64,000 nt of DNA from Paraphoma chrysanthemicola. Its lineage: Eukaryota; Ascomycota; Dothideomycetes; Pleosporales; Phaeosphaeriaceae. Shown in pieces: positions 23,291 to 35,020 of the stretch. The stretch is taken from NCBI GenBank assembly GCA_020744225.1, contig JAGMWG010000007.1:62001-126000 (forward strand), read 5' to 3'. Each line of letters opens with the position of its first letter. Position 1 is the stretch's first letter. The notes beneath the pieces were generated by a model, which saw nothing but the letters and a program-made list of their open reading frames with translations, was not told where the DNA came from and searched no databases. Both the position numbers and the translations under genes were made by a program.

Positions 23291-24355
23291 CTATAAAATA
23301 ATGCTTGGGTGTCGTGCTTCGTGTAAGGAGTTAGACTGGCTCCCAGGCGGTTGAGAATAGAAAGAACCATTCCCTCTACCAACAGTCTCTGCTTGGCTGA
23401 TATGTATCTCGGCAGTGGTCGCAGACGCTTCTTTCCTACTCTCTCCCCAGCGGCCAGATTTCTCCATCTTGGAGACGGCAGCTGAATCGTCGGGGTTGGT
23501 ATTCTCCTGGGTGGCGTTTCCCTCGGTCCATCTACTTAGATTCAGGGTGTTATCGCCAAGGGTGTTTGGATTGCTAAGCAGATCTTTGTGCTTGACTACG
23601 CTGACCAGGCGATTGAGAACGGAGAACTCCAGCTTGAGTTTGATGCTATACACCGCCGTTTTGTACGTCGTTTGTATTTGGTAATGGCCAGAGAATTGAA
23701 CGGCGAGGAGCGTAATGTCGAAGATCAAGACCACGATATTGACGAGGATGAGATGTCGCAGGAGCTTGTCAATAGGCCCTTGGCGCTTGCCGCTGCCTTC
23801 ACCCAGCAGGCGGATCGTTTCGTATATGTAGATGAGAGATATAATCGTCTCTTGGACTGAAATGACCACGAGTTGGATTTTGTCGTATATCAGGAAGCCT
23901 GGCAGGAATCTGGCCGTGTGCTTGGAATTGGCGCCCATCGCCAGGACGAATAGCGGAATGCCTATGACAATCCCATTGAAGACAATCATGTACAATACCC
24001 AACGGATCCGAGCCTCGTCCCGGACGACGAGATGCAGACGTGAATAAAGCACGACCGACTGTCCAATCACCATAGATGCCCAACCCACACCTATTATAGC
24101 GCTCGATAGAAGATCCAACGTGGTGATGCGAAAGAACTTGAGGACGAATCCAACGCCGTGAGGAACGATGCCCCAATTCGCGATGATAAAACTCCAGAAG
24201 TACAGTCCCTTGCGCTGTTTGAATACCGCAAAAACCAGGAGGGTGGTCTCGATGACGTTGTAAAGGGCGATTGACAGAAACGCGACCATGGTCGTAAGTA
24301 TTGGAAGGCTGGCATTTACGCCGCCAACGATGCCCACATCCTCTTCATTCGCCAT
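23291..24355 (-). CDS. DUF7703-type seven-TM integral membrane protein
   Basis: This is a single exon of 354 aa. I chose the ATG at 24355 (MANEEDVG) for its good context; the open frame continues 28 codons upstream. Seven hydrophobic helices occupy residues about 15-255, including YNVIETTLLVFAVFKQRKGL and WSFIIANWGIVPHGVGFVL, which match the fungal DUF7703 family. The tail of about 100 residues is polar, Ser/Asn/Gln-rich and presumably cytoplasmic. The layout resembles a small receptor-like protein, but function and ligand are unknown. Confidence 0.82.
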   Translation of the reverse strand: MANEEDVGIVGGVNASLPILTTMVAFLSIALYNVIETTLLVFAVFKQRKGLYFWSFIIANWGIVPHGVGFVLKFFRITTLDLLSSAIIGVGWASMVIGQSVVLYSRLHLVVRDEARIRWVLYMIVFNGIVIGIPLFVLAMGANSKHTARFLPGFLIYDKIQLVVISVQETIISLIYIYETIRLLGEGSGKRQGPIDKLLRHLILVNIVVLIFDITLLAVQFSGHYQIQTTYKTAVYSIKLKLEFSVLNRLVSVVKHKDLLSNPNTLGDNTLNLSRWTEGNATQENTNPDDSAAVSKMEKSGRWGESRKEASATTAEIHISQAETVGRGNGSFYSQPPGSQSNSLHEARHPSIIL

Positions 24356-27300
24356 GGCCGGATGCGAAGACGGTTGCCCGGGAATGTTGTGTTGAAGGCG
24401 CGAGTGGAGCGACCTGGCCTTTGTGGTCCGTAGGTGCAAAGTCGAGGATCAATGTACCGAGACCTGAAAGACTCGACGAGGTCGCATCCGGCACACTAGT
24501 AGAAGGTGGTTTGTCAGGTCATGCTGAACGCGGCTGTGATTCAGACAGCTCCAGGGCTGTGACAAGGTTTGTTTTGCGACCTCGTATTGCAGCATAATAT
24601 GAGTGCATTTCACCCTCATGCCATTGTTATTTCGCTTTGACTTTCCTGCATCGTTCGTGGCGGATCTTGGAACGCGTGCTCCCCTGCCGTGATCGCCCTC
24701 CATGCGCGATATCGAGTCCAATCCCCGGGTCAGAAGGAAATGGTGATTGGTCGAGACCATCTATCACGCCACTAATGGCTGGATGCAGGTGTTCATGCCA
24801 AATCCGTTGGTAGTGGCGCGTGCGTTCGCGAGGGGCTTCTCTTCCGATTCGTGGGCTGCATGGGCAACGAGCCACCGTGCATTCCGGCACACGTAATGAC
24901 TCGCATGTGCGCCTTGGTGCGCGAGAGCAACAAAAGACTGCGTTTTCTGCAAGGTGCCATGCCAAAACTCACCGATCAAAGGATTCGCATAGTACTCATG
25001 GCGTACCTGACGAGAACCTCTAGCCACTCTAGGAAGAAGATCCGTATTGTTTTCACGGCTTGACCCGGTATGCTTGGCTTCATTTTCAAGTCGGAGCCAA
25101 AGTTGCGATGGTCGTTGCAATCCTGGACACCGTAAGCCGTCTACGAGGGGCTCGCCGCAGCTCCTGTCTACAAAGCAGGGAACGAAATACACAGAACTCA
25201 CCGCTGGGCTTGACTTCTCCTCAACATGCGTTTTCGGGATTCTCCCGTCAAACCGCAACTTTATTGATCCTCGAGGGGAATCCTGATATTCCATCGGATA
25301 CGACTGGCTGGGAACTGAACCCGGGTGGCGCGCTATGCAACCACAAGCACGCAAAGTGCGAACATTGCCAGTACCACTGGCTTGCAGATGAGATTTCTTT
25401 CATGTTGCCCTTGGAGCGCAAGGTTGAGACCGCTTCCATGATCCTGCACGTTACCTAATATCAGTGAGAAGCATAGCAAGCGGAGTACACCTTTCTTGCG
25501 CCTGTCTGGCGAACTTTGAGATATGGCATACGAGCTCGTCGCTGCCGATTGAGAATGGCACTTTTACCGCGGTATCAGCTACGACGCAGCAAAATGACAT
25601 GCTTAGTCTTCCCAAGACCAGCCGCCAGATACACCAGAAAATCTGCCCTCGCGTATACTCACAGACAGAGCTTCGCGTGTTACGTGTACAACTGGACTTC
25701 TTCTGCACGCTACAACAATGGCAGGCCGTCAAGACAGTGCTTCCTCACAAGTTGCGAACTCTGGACGTCGCGTATAAACTTGGCCAACCTCATCCATCTA
25801 GCCAAGTTCACAGCATATCATCAAATTCTCTGGGCATAGAGATTGGCACGTTCAACACAACCTTATTTTCGTCCTGATGCATCTCATGCGGTATGCAAAT
25901 TTGGTAAGCTACGTGGAGCCATTGGAAGATGCGGACCAAGCGCTGTGGAAGCGGTGTCCTACGAGTTCATGCAAGTAGCACGAAGAGAATGCAGGGCATA
26001 TCTTTGATAGAAACGTTTGTGTCCGTGCGAAATGGGTCGCGCGTCAGTACCCGTGGCATCTTCGCGACACTGCTCAGGTATTCGACGATTGTGTGCGTGT
26101 GGAAGGGTAGAGATATTTCAGGTGTAATCGGTAGGACACAGCACCGTTCTTCTTCAAGAAGACATGCTTGATGCGTGCGCACGATGAAGTTAGAGAGGCG
26201 TGCTGGGATGGATGTTTCTACGCCTGTGCACACCCAAGGGATGCGGTTATGCAGAAAGAACTCGGGCGCCGCCACATGGGAAGCGACAGCTACTTTACAA
26301 GAGATGCTATACGCTGTAGACTTTCTTGTATACACTCTGGCTCTGAGAAAGTTTAGCTGCGGAACACAATTTTAGTCACGGTCGGACCACTATTTCACGC
26401 AAGGTGCACATTGGGCGCACATTCACCCGCGGTCCACTCCCGCGCCCCCGCAATCGCTAATATCAAACCGCCCAGGCGCCTCTTGGCCCAAGCTGTCTCG
26501 CTTGCCATATCAGAGACTACTCGCTTCACTCTCTTTCTTCCTTGGTAAACCTTCTTCCGCGCGCCCCGCCCTTCTGACGGCAACTCATTGAAAAGGTGAC
26601 ACGCACTAAGTTCAACGACAGTGGGGTCGGAACGCAGACAGGATCGCTGTCTGCACGCTGCTCCCGCTGGTGGACACAGGAGATTTCGACCGTGCTACCC
26701 ACGTCCCCAAGAGTCGACCAGGACCATGTACGCCGGCGCACATGATTGTCCTGCCCCCTTCATGGGGCAAGCCGGCTTGCATGTGTGACCGTAGCGAGCA
26801 CCTCAATTCTATCAGCGAGAGAGAAGGCCGCGAACCCAGTAGCGAGGGACTGTTGTTAGGCATGCTATCTAGACAGTATCGCTCGCAGGTCTTGATCGAG
26901 TGGTAGTGCTCGTCCAGGACCATGCCAACCCAAAGAGCGAGAGAACGGTGGAGTGACCAGTGTTTTTCGTCTTGCACATTGCGCTGGCGCTCTATGCCAC
27001 TATTGTTGAAATGATGTGAGCGGTGTCGATATGTTGGAAATGGCAGACGTGCTCTTTACCATTGACGCGGTAGCGCGATCGTGCCTAGATAGACTTTGCG
27101 CGCCCAGAAAGTGGAAATTGAAATGGGCCTAGCGGCTGCGGAAGTGCGATGACGACGAGCGCTAGCTAAGCTTGGCTGCCGATCTTGTGGTGAATATGGA
27201 AGTGATGCAAAATGACAGCGGCAGGAATAGACTTTCACTTTCCCACAAGGCAGCCACTGCGAAATGAAGAAGACTAGACTCCGATTAAGCTTGGAAGTAT

Positions 27301-27873
27301 TCAGATGAAACATAGTTCAAGTGTCGATGAGTACTATCAAGAAATTCTGTTGGGGCTGATTGATCGCAGATAACGCGCCGCATCCTAGCAATTACATGCC
27401 TCCATATTTTATTGAGCAGCCTAGGAGACTACAAACGACATCTGTGTATCATGGAGACCTCTGGATAAGTGCGAGATACTACCTGGGGGCAAATTCTGCG
27501 ACGGGGATAATCCTGGGGATTCAATTATCGACTTCTCAGGCTGGTGCGGTCCAATATTCACCCACTTGCACAAAATTCATTGAATTTCATAATCCATGGC
27601 TGTTTTTGAGTATAATTTTGAGAATTACTGTCCCCATGTTGACAGCGGAAGAATTTTGTGCCCCGGATACCTGAATTCCTAGAATAAGGAACAGAAAATC
27701 GGTTTGGGGAGCAAGAAGCAAAGAGCCGGCACCCGCGAATCTGAGAATAAAACCTCGCACTCAAGTCCAATCACAATACTGCCCAGGGATCGTCGAATGA
27801 AGCTCAATGGAGCCTCTGGAACCCATCCCTTTCCCATGTCAAAACCTCCCCACGCTCACACACCTGACATTCC
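24356..27873. other. 3.5-kb gap without a convincing gene
   Basis: Only overlapping, motif-free frames are visible, apart from a possible F-box-family relic near 25600. No tRNA, rRNA or transposase motif was found by eye. Base composition is not obviously AT-biased, so there is no plain sign of RIP. Confidence 0.5.
25600..25877 (+). pseudogene. Possible relic of an F-box-like (RQI-motif) protein
   Basis: From the ATG at 25600 the frame reads MLSLPKTSRQIHQKICPRVY and then a Leu/Val-rich stretch ending near LRTLDVAYKLGQPH. The RQIH block resembles the CRQIYxET motif of the F-box-like proteins elsewhere in this window. The N-terminal LPxELRNxIY part is absent. This is weak evidence of a decayed copy. 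Confidence 0.2.
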
Positions 27874-28791
27874 TCAGCCCAAAGAAGTGTCAGCAGTCTT
27901 CTCATCGTCAGGATCTTCAAAGACGACGTCAATATCATCACCCTCCTTCTTCTGGACCTGCTCGACGACCCATTGCTGCCACTTCTCCACCGTCCATGAG
28001 CGAGCGGGATCGACCCTGCTACCATTGAATGTCTTGATGAGACGAATAGCATCTTTTGGAACCTCGACTCGCTTCAGGTGAGGAATGATTGCTTTGAAAC
28101 TTCTTTTGTAGACGTCGCCGTATTCACAGGCGACATACCTCTCAAAGAAGATAAATTGAGGCATGACAGATCTAATGGCATTCTTCTGTGCAGGCAGAAG
28201 GTTCTTGATCAGATCTTTGTTGCCGCCGGTATCAAAGTCGATGATGAAGGTGTTGAGAGCGTATGCTAGCGTTGCTGTCTCAGAGTAGATTTGTCTGCAG
28301 ACTTCCGGTAGGTGGAACGCGGTAGATTGCGGCGTCTTGTCCTTGGGAGAGAGATATGCTCTGCCGATTGTCTTTACCCACCAGCTCTTCTCTGTTCTGG
28401 AGTGGGTCACCTCCTCGATATGATAGTAGTGGCTACCAATAGCGAACTTATAGATCTTGTTCCGCAACTCGCCCGGGAGACGGAGAAGAGACGAACGAGA
28501 TGCATTTGCGGCCATACTATAAGGCGATTAGACATGCGTAAAGTTCAGAAAGTTTGTGGTAGGATTGGAATACATTGCGGTAAGATGCGTCGGTGGTCTG
28601 CTCAAAGCAACGCGGCCATCTTCAAGCAACTGCAACGTGGCTTGAGCGAAGTTGGGAACAGCACCCGCTGACCGCCTCGCACTTGTCTTCCGAGACTTAG
28701 CGGTTCTGCTTATTTTGTTCGTAAGGGCTTTGAGTTGAGTAGCTGGAAGCTTTGAGGTGCCCCAAGGTCGTCCTGACTTAGTTGGCGCCAT
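27874..28791 (-). CDS. F-box-like protein with RQIYxET motif (2 exons)
   Basis: Exons are 28574-28791 and 27874-28516, giving 286 aa. The intron at 28517-28573 (donor GTATTC, branch CTAAT, acceptor ATAG) joins a basic Lys/Arg/Ser-rich N-terminus to LLRLPGELRNKIYKFAIG in frame. If the intron were not used, translation could start at the ATG at 28515. Further blocks are AFHLPEVCRQIYSETATLAY and a C-terminal acidic tail. This is the large F-box-like/DUF7730-type family of Dothideomycetes, proposed to act in protein-protein binding; the partner is unknown. It is distantly related to the tandem array at 53.7-57.8 kb. Confidence 0.75.
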
Positions 28792-28821
28792 CAAATTGGT
28801 ACTTCTGTCGAGCTGCTTCAA

Positions 28822-29053
28822 AGGGAAAGGAATACGAAAGGGAGATTTTAGAGGTGGACTTTGAGGTTTTTATGGCAGCTAGCACGAGATTTCATCCAAA
28901 GTGAGAGAATGTCGGAGATGAAGTAAGAGGGCAGTAGACGTAAGAGTGATTGCGAACCAGCTGGAACGAGTGAGAATTTGATGCGAGGTTTTAGCAAGGA
29001 CCAGATCATAGACCAGAGTAATTCGGACATTGAGCCTGATGAAGGAATATAAT
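28822..29053. other. Short intergenic region
   Basis: Between the start of the F-box-like gene and the stop of the GH114 gene, both on the minus strand. It presumably carries the F-box-like promoter. No motif was recognised. Confidence 0.5.
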
Positions 29054-30383
29054 CTATAGACATTGGTAATACCACGGCGGCGAGACGCCTTTACACGTAT
29101 ATGGAGACTATTATACAACCTTTGTCAGTAATAGGACCAAATGGATGGTGCGAGCACTTACCTCGCAGACCGTACACCCTTTCCAGTCATTCCCACCACA
29201 TTGGTCCCAATGCTTCTGCTTGCAACCTCCACCTCCATTGCCCGGTGTACTTGTCGGCGGTCGCGGCGTGGAAGACGTTCGACTCGGCGAAGGTGTTGTG
29301 CGTATCGATGTCGGCGAGGATCCTGGCCGCGACGAGCTCGGTCTCGGAGTCGGAATCGGTTTCGACGTGCTGGGCTTCGGTGGCTGAGATGGTCGTGGTG
29401 GAGATGTTCCGCCAAGCGTAGGAGTGTCAACATAGCTCCCGTCGCAGTAGTATGTTATGCCGTTGAGTTGGAGATCCTTCAAAATCGTGCTCATGCCATT
29501 TACACCCGGCCCTTTGCAGGACACTCCAGCCGCGGCTTGCGCATTCAGAGGTACAGGGTACTCGATGTGGAAGACTGGCTTGTCGAGAGCGAGGAACTGG
29601 CTGTACACGCTACATTCGGTGAGTTGCGCGCACTGCTCGTTGACTGCGAAGTCCATGATTGGCGCAAGGTCGTTCACAATGTCGAGGCTGTTTTTCAGCC
29701 CAATCTTCATGCCATACTTGGCGGCTTCTCTCTGCATCCACCGCATGTAGTCGATTGCGTCTGTGTTGCGCAGGTTGAGGCCATTGTCATTTTGCTACAC
29801 TCGTCAGTACGATTGGTAAATATATTTGGTTGTTGGAAAAGGCGCGGACTGAAGACATACGTAGCCATCTAGACTTTCAGTTAGCTTCCATGACCAGCTT
29901 AGTTCGACGCAAGACATTTTGGGAGGGGTGTAGTTCCTTACCAGTATTGTCTGGGTCAATAGCATCGCAGCCCTTATCTGCTGCAAGCTTGATGCGCTTG
30001 GCCATGATGCTCCGGATAGACAGTGAGCCCGTCCGTATCCACTTCTCATTCGGCCATTCTGGTAGAACCTTTCCAATGTCGGCCGCAGCGAAGTCTTTGT
30101 AGTCGGCGCGCCAGTCCTCTGCTGTGCCAGCGCTGAAGTAGCATGTGACGATCTTGCCAGCTGCCTTCAGCGCTTTCATCGTTGACGCTGGATTGTCAAA
30201 GAGATCTATATCCCATACCGGCGCGTCTGTAGGTGGAAGAGGCATCTTGGAAACGTCGGGTATGCCGAGGAGGATGATCTGGAACTTTTGGCCACGTGAG
30301 AAAGTGACATTTTGACTTGACACAGGAAATACCAGAGCCAGCAGGAGAATAGCAGTAGACAGAATGTATCGCGCAAAGGCCAT
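29054..30383 (-). CDS. Secreted GH114 endo-alpha-1,4-polygalactosaminidase with C-terminal CBM1 (4 exons)
   Basis: Exons are 29942-30383, 29861-29868 (8 nt), 29162-29794 and 29054-29107, giving 378 aa. Residues 1-23 are a signal peptide. The GH114 domain (about 35-270) contains WDIDLFD, IVTCYFSAGT, GCDAIDPDNTDGY with the expected acidic catalytic residue, and VFHIEYP with the expected second one. A Pro/Ser/Thr linker (about 276-335) leads to a family-1 cellulose-binding module (342-378): HWDQCGGNDWKGCTVC, then SPYTCKGVSPPWYYQCL. Only the 54-nt last intron (29108-29161) restores the CBM1 end. GH114 enzymes cleave alpha-1,4-galactosamine polymers such as fungal galactosaminogalactan. No TM anchor is present. 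Confidence 0.93.
29861..29868 (-). other. 8-nt micro-exon of the GH114 gene
   Basis: The bases coding the last two of Asp plus Gly-Tyr lie between an AG acceptor and a GTATGT donor, flanked by introns of 73 and 66 nt. Including them gives DPDNTDGYQNDNG, the conserved GH114 block; leaving them out loses the motif and the frame. Confidence 0.8.
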
Positions 30384-32572
30384 CTTGTTGCGAAAGAGCG
30401 ACTAGGCGCGTGGCACCATGAGAAGAGCGAAATGGAGAAGCTGCGAGAATTTGGCACAGATGCAGTACGATACAATCAGGATCGAACCAAAATCGATCAC
30501 AACACCATCTATGGTATAAGGGACTTGCGTGCTCGCACGGCGACATCGCGCGTTGTTTTACGTACTGTAGTCGACAACGCGAATTGCCAGAGATTGGACT
30601 TCGTTATTGACTGTAGTACAAGAACGTGCTTGATCATCAAAAATATACATGCAGATTGCGTGATCCCGGACAGGCTGAGAGAACTGGCTATAGCGTTCAT
30701 TCTGGTATGGTGGCTCATGAGGCTCCATCGACTTGTTCTGCCTGCTCAGCAACTCGACTGCGGTTGTAGAAATAGCCAGATAGATACGAGCGAAAGATGA
30801 GTTAAACGATTGTTCCTGGAGTACTTCAACGCCGAAAGCTTTCGCACGGTATATTCTTGCGTGATCTCGTATCTTGTCGGCAAGTGCCGGATCAGCCTCT
30901 GAGCATAAGCTTACATGTTCGGCAGATGCGTGCATTGCGGGGAAAGCTTGTTTCTCCGATCGCGTGGCTATAATGGTTAAAAAATGCAATGTGTATGCAG
31001 GCTGTAGTCGAGGTCTGGATCGCGGCTAAATTGGGCACGAATATCTTCGCTTCAGTCAAGGCGTGTAAAATTGTAGAACCTGTGCGCAGCAATGTGGATA
31101 ACAAGATCATTTCTAAGGCGATACTTTTTACTCTTAAGTTTGTCGTATCCGTCCTTGATTTGAGACAATTACTCAACCAAAAACGATAATCTTATCTTCC
31201 AAATGCATGTACGCAAGAAATGACAGGGACGAAAACAAGATAAAGCTGCCTGGATGTCTTCAATTAACTGAGCTATTTCCTTCATCGCTGCACAGTACAC
31301 CAAATCTATAGAGCCTTATTGTCTTACTTAGATAATTCGATCATACACTGCAAAAATGACACTGCCATAGCTATATCCCTGCATCTTCCTCACCACCACA
31401 TTGGTTTCGTAATATTTTCGCCCTGTTTAGTCTTACATGGTCGCCAGAGTCGTTTTCGTCCGTTCAAGTAGCATACCCATGATGAAATAATGATGTCCTT
31501 ATCAAATATCTCTCCCGTTTACTTGTCAAGGAGACACGTCATAAAACGATCCGTCTGGACCAACTGCACCTGATTTGAAGAACATTCATCCTTCCAATGA
31601 ATTCCGAGCGACTATCCAACGCTCCGCAGCAGCTACTATATATCAGAACTCGGGCCCACCTCTTTCTGTTCTCTTTCTCCCTTACCGTCACTGTTCTATT
31701 TTTTTCCAATCCTACCACAACCTGCGAATTCGAATGTTCTTCTTCAATTCCTTGCAACAATGGAGATATCACATTTGCACCTTTGCTTCCCCAGTTTAAT
31801 CCCTAAGTTCGTTACCATTTCGGCCCCAGGATAAGAACTACAATAATTCAAAGACACTTTCCTCACCACTTGGTGGCACTCACTGAGCCCGCACGGCAGT
31901 GCAATGCGATCGCATACGCGCACGCTACCTGCGTCGTGTCCTCGAAACATTTGGATGAGTAGGAACTTACAGGCTAAAAAGCCCTTTGGGTGCAAGTTCA
32001 AGCCTGCTTGGTGACACTGGGACGACAGGTAGTCTGCCGCCAGTCGCTCGCCACTGCGTATGTGACAACTCCATCGCCTTCGGGGAATGTAGATGAGCTG
32101 TTTCTTTGCATTGAGAGATAGGTGGACATCTCGACAGTCCACATTTAGTCTTTGGGTATGAAATTCAGAGACTCTAATCCAAGGATTTCCTCGTGAACGG
32201 CAGGTCCGCCTGCGATGAATTCCAGTCCATACTCAGTCTGTGTCAGACTACCTTTTTCATTGAACAAGCACTTGTAGAGTGCTTTTCGAGTAAGGAGAAC
32301 TAACGCTGACCACCTGTATGAGTGTTCTCGCAGCGAGACCTTCAGTCTGAGCAGTCGCCCCGTGTGCACGTGCGGAGATGGACAGAAGTCCGCGTAGGGT
32401 TCGCTGACCTCATCGCATGCTTATCGATAAGACATATTCCTCGAACTTTCTTCACCAACATTTCAGGCACTGCAAAGACGACGACTTCGTCATCAGCCGT
32501 CCATCTGTGTTCTGCGAGGATGCACCCCTGCTGCGTATCTCCTCACTTTAGTAGTTCCAAGCCAGCCTGCTG
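30384..32572. other. 2.2-kb intergenic region, nothing recognised
   Basis: The region lies between divergently transcribed GH114 and PPR genes and should contain both promoters. Short frames occur without domains. I looked for tRNA-like A and B boxes and found none I trust. Confidence 0.5.
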
Positions 32573-34849
32573 ATGCAGGCATTGGCACTTCATCGACCAC
32601 GATGCCTTCTCCACTCCTTGCAGCCTCGGCAACTCCGCACTCTACGCACACTTCCTCGCGCGATACCGGACTACGTTAAGAGATGGGATCCGACCCAGTA
32701 CAAGCATACATACCGCCCGAAGCTACGTGTTCGGTGGTCGAAAGATGCAGCCGGCAAACCCGTCGCTCATGTAGCGCATGCACAGGCTCCAGATGACGCG
32801 AGCCAGAGCTGCGTGGCACAGGCCGACAGGTCGAATTACGCTCTAAAAAGGCTCAGGCACCTTCTTCGCTTGGCCAAGTCTCCGTCGATCGGGGCTGTGG
32901 GCACCTTCGATCCAATATGGAGAGTGTACATCACTGCAAAGTCTTCGGATCCAGAATTTCCTTCTCTCTTGTCTGACTCGGACTGGGATGTTCTGTGGGC
33001 GGTTCTGGCTACCAAGAGATCGGGCCGCCGCAGTCGTACGCTGGAGCTTGAGGAGCTCTTCCGCGACTTGCGGGCCACTGGCAGGCCGGGCACCGCCTCT
33101 CAGCGGGCCGTCTTTTTGGAATGTGTCTTTCTCAATGGAAGAGAAGAGGTTGCCATGGAGGAGTGGGAAAAGGGCTGTAATTTGCAAGTCGATTGCCGGC
33201 CGGAATATTTGGAAACAGGAGCGAGGCTGTATGCACTTGCAGGCAATGCAGACCGTGCGCAAGAGATCATGGTTCGACTGTTCGACCTTCATCCTGAGTG
33301 GGATACGTCAGTTATGATGGCCGTGTTCCGAGCATACACCAGTTCAGATAAGGTGCAGCACCACGACACTGCAAAGGAGATATACATCCAGATGAAGGAG
33401 CGTCGAGCTGCCCATTTGACCCTCCAGGACTACGATGCATGGTTAGTGGGATTCCTCGAGGCACGAAGCTTGCGACACGCCAAACAGATCTTTCGCGACA
33501 TGATCAAGGACGGCCATCTCGCAACAACAGGTTCTGCCGAAAGCATCGAAGCTGTGCTGCAGCGACTGCACATGCTGTATCGGCTTGGCACGGACATTTC
33601 CAGAATGACCAGCATTGCTCTTGACGCCATAACAATCTTGCCGCCCGCCTACCATGGCCACTTGTTCGGCGACTGGATGAAGTCAGCCGTGGTCCAGCAA
33701 GCGCCTGAAGCGGCTGCTCAGATTCTCGACATGATGAATAAGCGAGGCTACGCTCCAGAGACCTTTCACTTCAACATGCTCTTGAAGGCTCTGCTGCGCA
33801 CCAAAGAAGATCCAAGCGTGCTGAAGGCGGAGAATATTGGCTGGCGCATGATTGATGGGGCACGGACAGCGCAGAAGAGCAGCCTCAAGCCCGATTCCAC
33901 CGCAGAGCAGATCAGCAAGAGATTCGGGGAGCCGAGACCGCCCACAGAGAGTCCTTCCCAAGTCCCGGCTGGCGACATCACCACCTTTGCCCTGGTAATG
34001 CAGCATCACGCGAAGAAGCTGCAATGGGAGCACGTCGACTATCTCTCGCGCCAGCTCAAAGCTAGCGCCGTCATGCCCAACGCCACAATCATGAACATTC
34101 TCATTGACAACAAATGCCGAAAAGGCGCCTACGCCGAAGCCTGGAAGATCTACCAGCAGCTCACCGAAACCGACCTCTTCCCCAACGGCGCAACCTTTCG
34201 TCATCTCTGGAAAACCCTCCGTCTTGCCCTTGGCGACCACGCCACACGCAACGACCCAAATCTCCCCACACCCCGCAATCTCCTCAAAGAAACGGTCGAA
34301 TGGTGGACGAAATGCCGCAGCCGCTACGACGCCGACCGCTTCCTGCTCGGCCTCGCGGCATCCGACCAAGGCGCCATCACTGCGCTCATGATGCATTGCT
34401 TCAGCTACACACAGGATCTGGCCGGCTCGCTCATCGCACTGCACGTCCTGCGGCACAAGTTCAACATTTTCCCCACCGACACGGCCGCGGAGATATTGCA
34501 GCGCCAAATAGCGTGGGTCAATCTGGCGCGCGAGTCTGAAAGTGCGAGGTCGCAGTACTTTCATAGTCGGAGTAACGCGCGCAATACAGAGCAGATTGCC
34601 CGCGTGTATGAGATTCTGCTGCAGAAACGCCTCCACAGAATGCGCGAGGCGGGAACATATGATCCTGACAACATGACGGATGAGCAGATTGGCGATATGG
34701 GGCTGAATCTGCTGAGCGAGTTTGTCAGAGTCGTGCTGAAGAGAACGTATCCGCCAGAAGTTGTGGAGGCGATGATTGAGGCGGCAAAGGGCGTGGTTGG
34801 AGTCGAAGGGATGGAGACGGGGGATATGGATGCTTTTGAGGTTGCTTGA
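32573..34849 (+). CDS. Mitochondrial pentatricopeptide-repeat (PPR) protein
   Basis: This is a single exon of 758 aa. The N-terminus is Arg/Leu/His-rich with few acidic residues, as in a mitochondrial presequence. Helical PPR-type repeats are visible: DTAKEIYIQMKERRAAHLTL, DYDAWLVGFLEARSLRHAKQ, ETFHFNMLLKALLRTKEDPS and ATIMNILIDNKCRKGAYAEA. Such proteins bind organellar RNA and act in mitochondrial mRNA maturation or translation, like yeast or Neurospora CYA5-type factors; the RNA target is not known. Intronless, with GC-rich codon use typical of a conserved gene. Confidence 0.85.
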   Translation: MQALALHRPRCLLHSLQPRQLRTLRTLPRAIPDYVKRWDPTQYKHTYRPKLRVRWSKDAAGKPVAHVAHAQAPDDASQSCVAQADRSNYALKRLRHLLRLAKSPSIGAVGTFDPIWRVYITAKSSDPEFPSLLSDSDWDVLWAVLATKRSGRRSRTLELEELFRDLRATGRPGTASQRAVFLECVFLNGREEVAMEEWEKGCNLQVDCRPEYLETGARLYALAGNADRAQEIMVRLFDLHPEWDTSVMMAVFRAYTSSDKVQHHDTAKEIYIQMKERRAAHLTLQDYDAWLVGFLEARSLRHAKQIFRDMIKDGHLATTGSAESIEAVLQRLHMLYRLGTDISRMTSIALDAITILPPAYHGHLFGDWMKSAVVQQAPEAAAQILDMMNKRGYAPETFHFNMLLKALLRTKEDPSVLKAENIGWRMIDGARTAQKSSLKPDSTAEQISKRFGEPRPPTESPSQVPAGDITTFALVMQHHAKKLQWEHVDYLSRQLKASAVMPNATIMNILIDNKCRKGAYAEAWKIYQQLTETDLFPNGATFRHLWKTLRLALGDHATRNDPNLPTPRNLLKETVEWWTKCRSRYDADRFLLGLAASDQGAITALMMHCFSYTQDLAGSLIALHVLRHKFNIFPTDTAAEILQRQIAWVNLARESESARSQYFHSRSNARNTEQIARVYEILLQKRLHRMREAGTYDPDNMTDEQIGDMGLNLLSEFVRVVLKRTYPPEVVEAMIEAAKGVVGVEGMETGDMDAFEVA

Positions 34850-35020
34850 CCGACTTCATTAATTCACAGTGGTCGTAGGTTAAGATGCCTTGTTGTACAT
34901 TATATTTTATGCTGTTCAATCCTGTTTACCTCAATTGTCTGTTGTTGATGAATATCCAAATCAAACCAATATTCCATCGCCTTTTCATATATCATACACT
35001 TCCCTCTCTCGAATTGTGTC

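Noticed and set aside
33683..34636. 317-codon minus-strand frame opposite the PPR gene
   Set aside because: Antisense shadow of a GC-rich intronless gene, with no recognisable motif.
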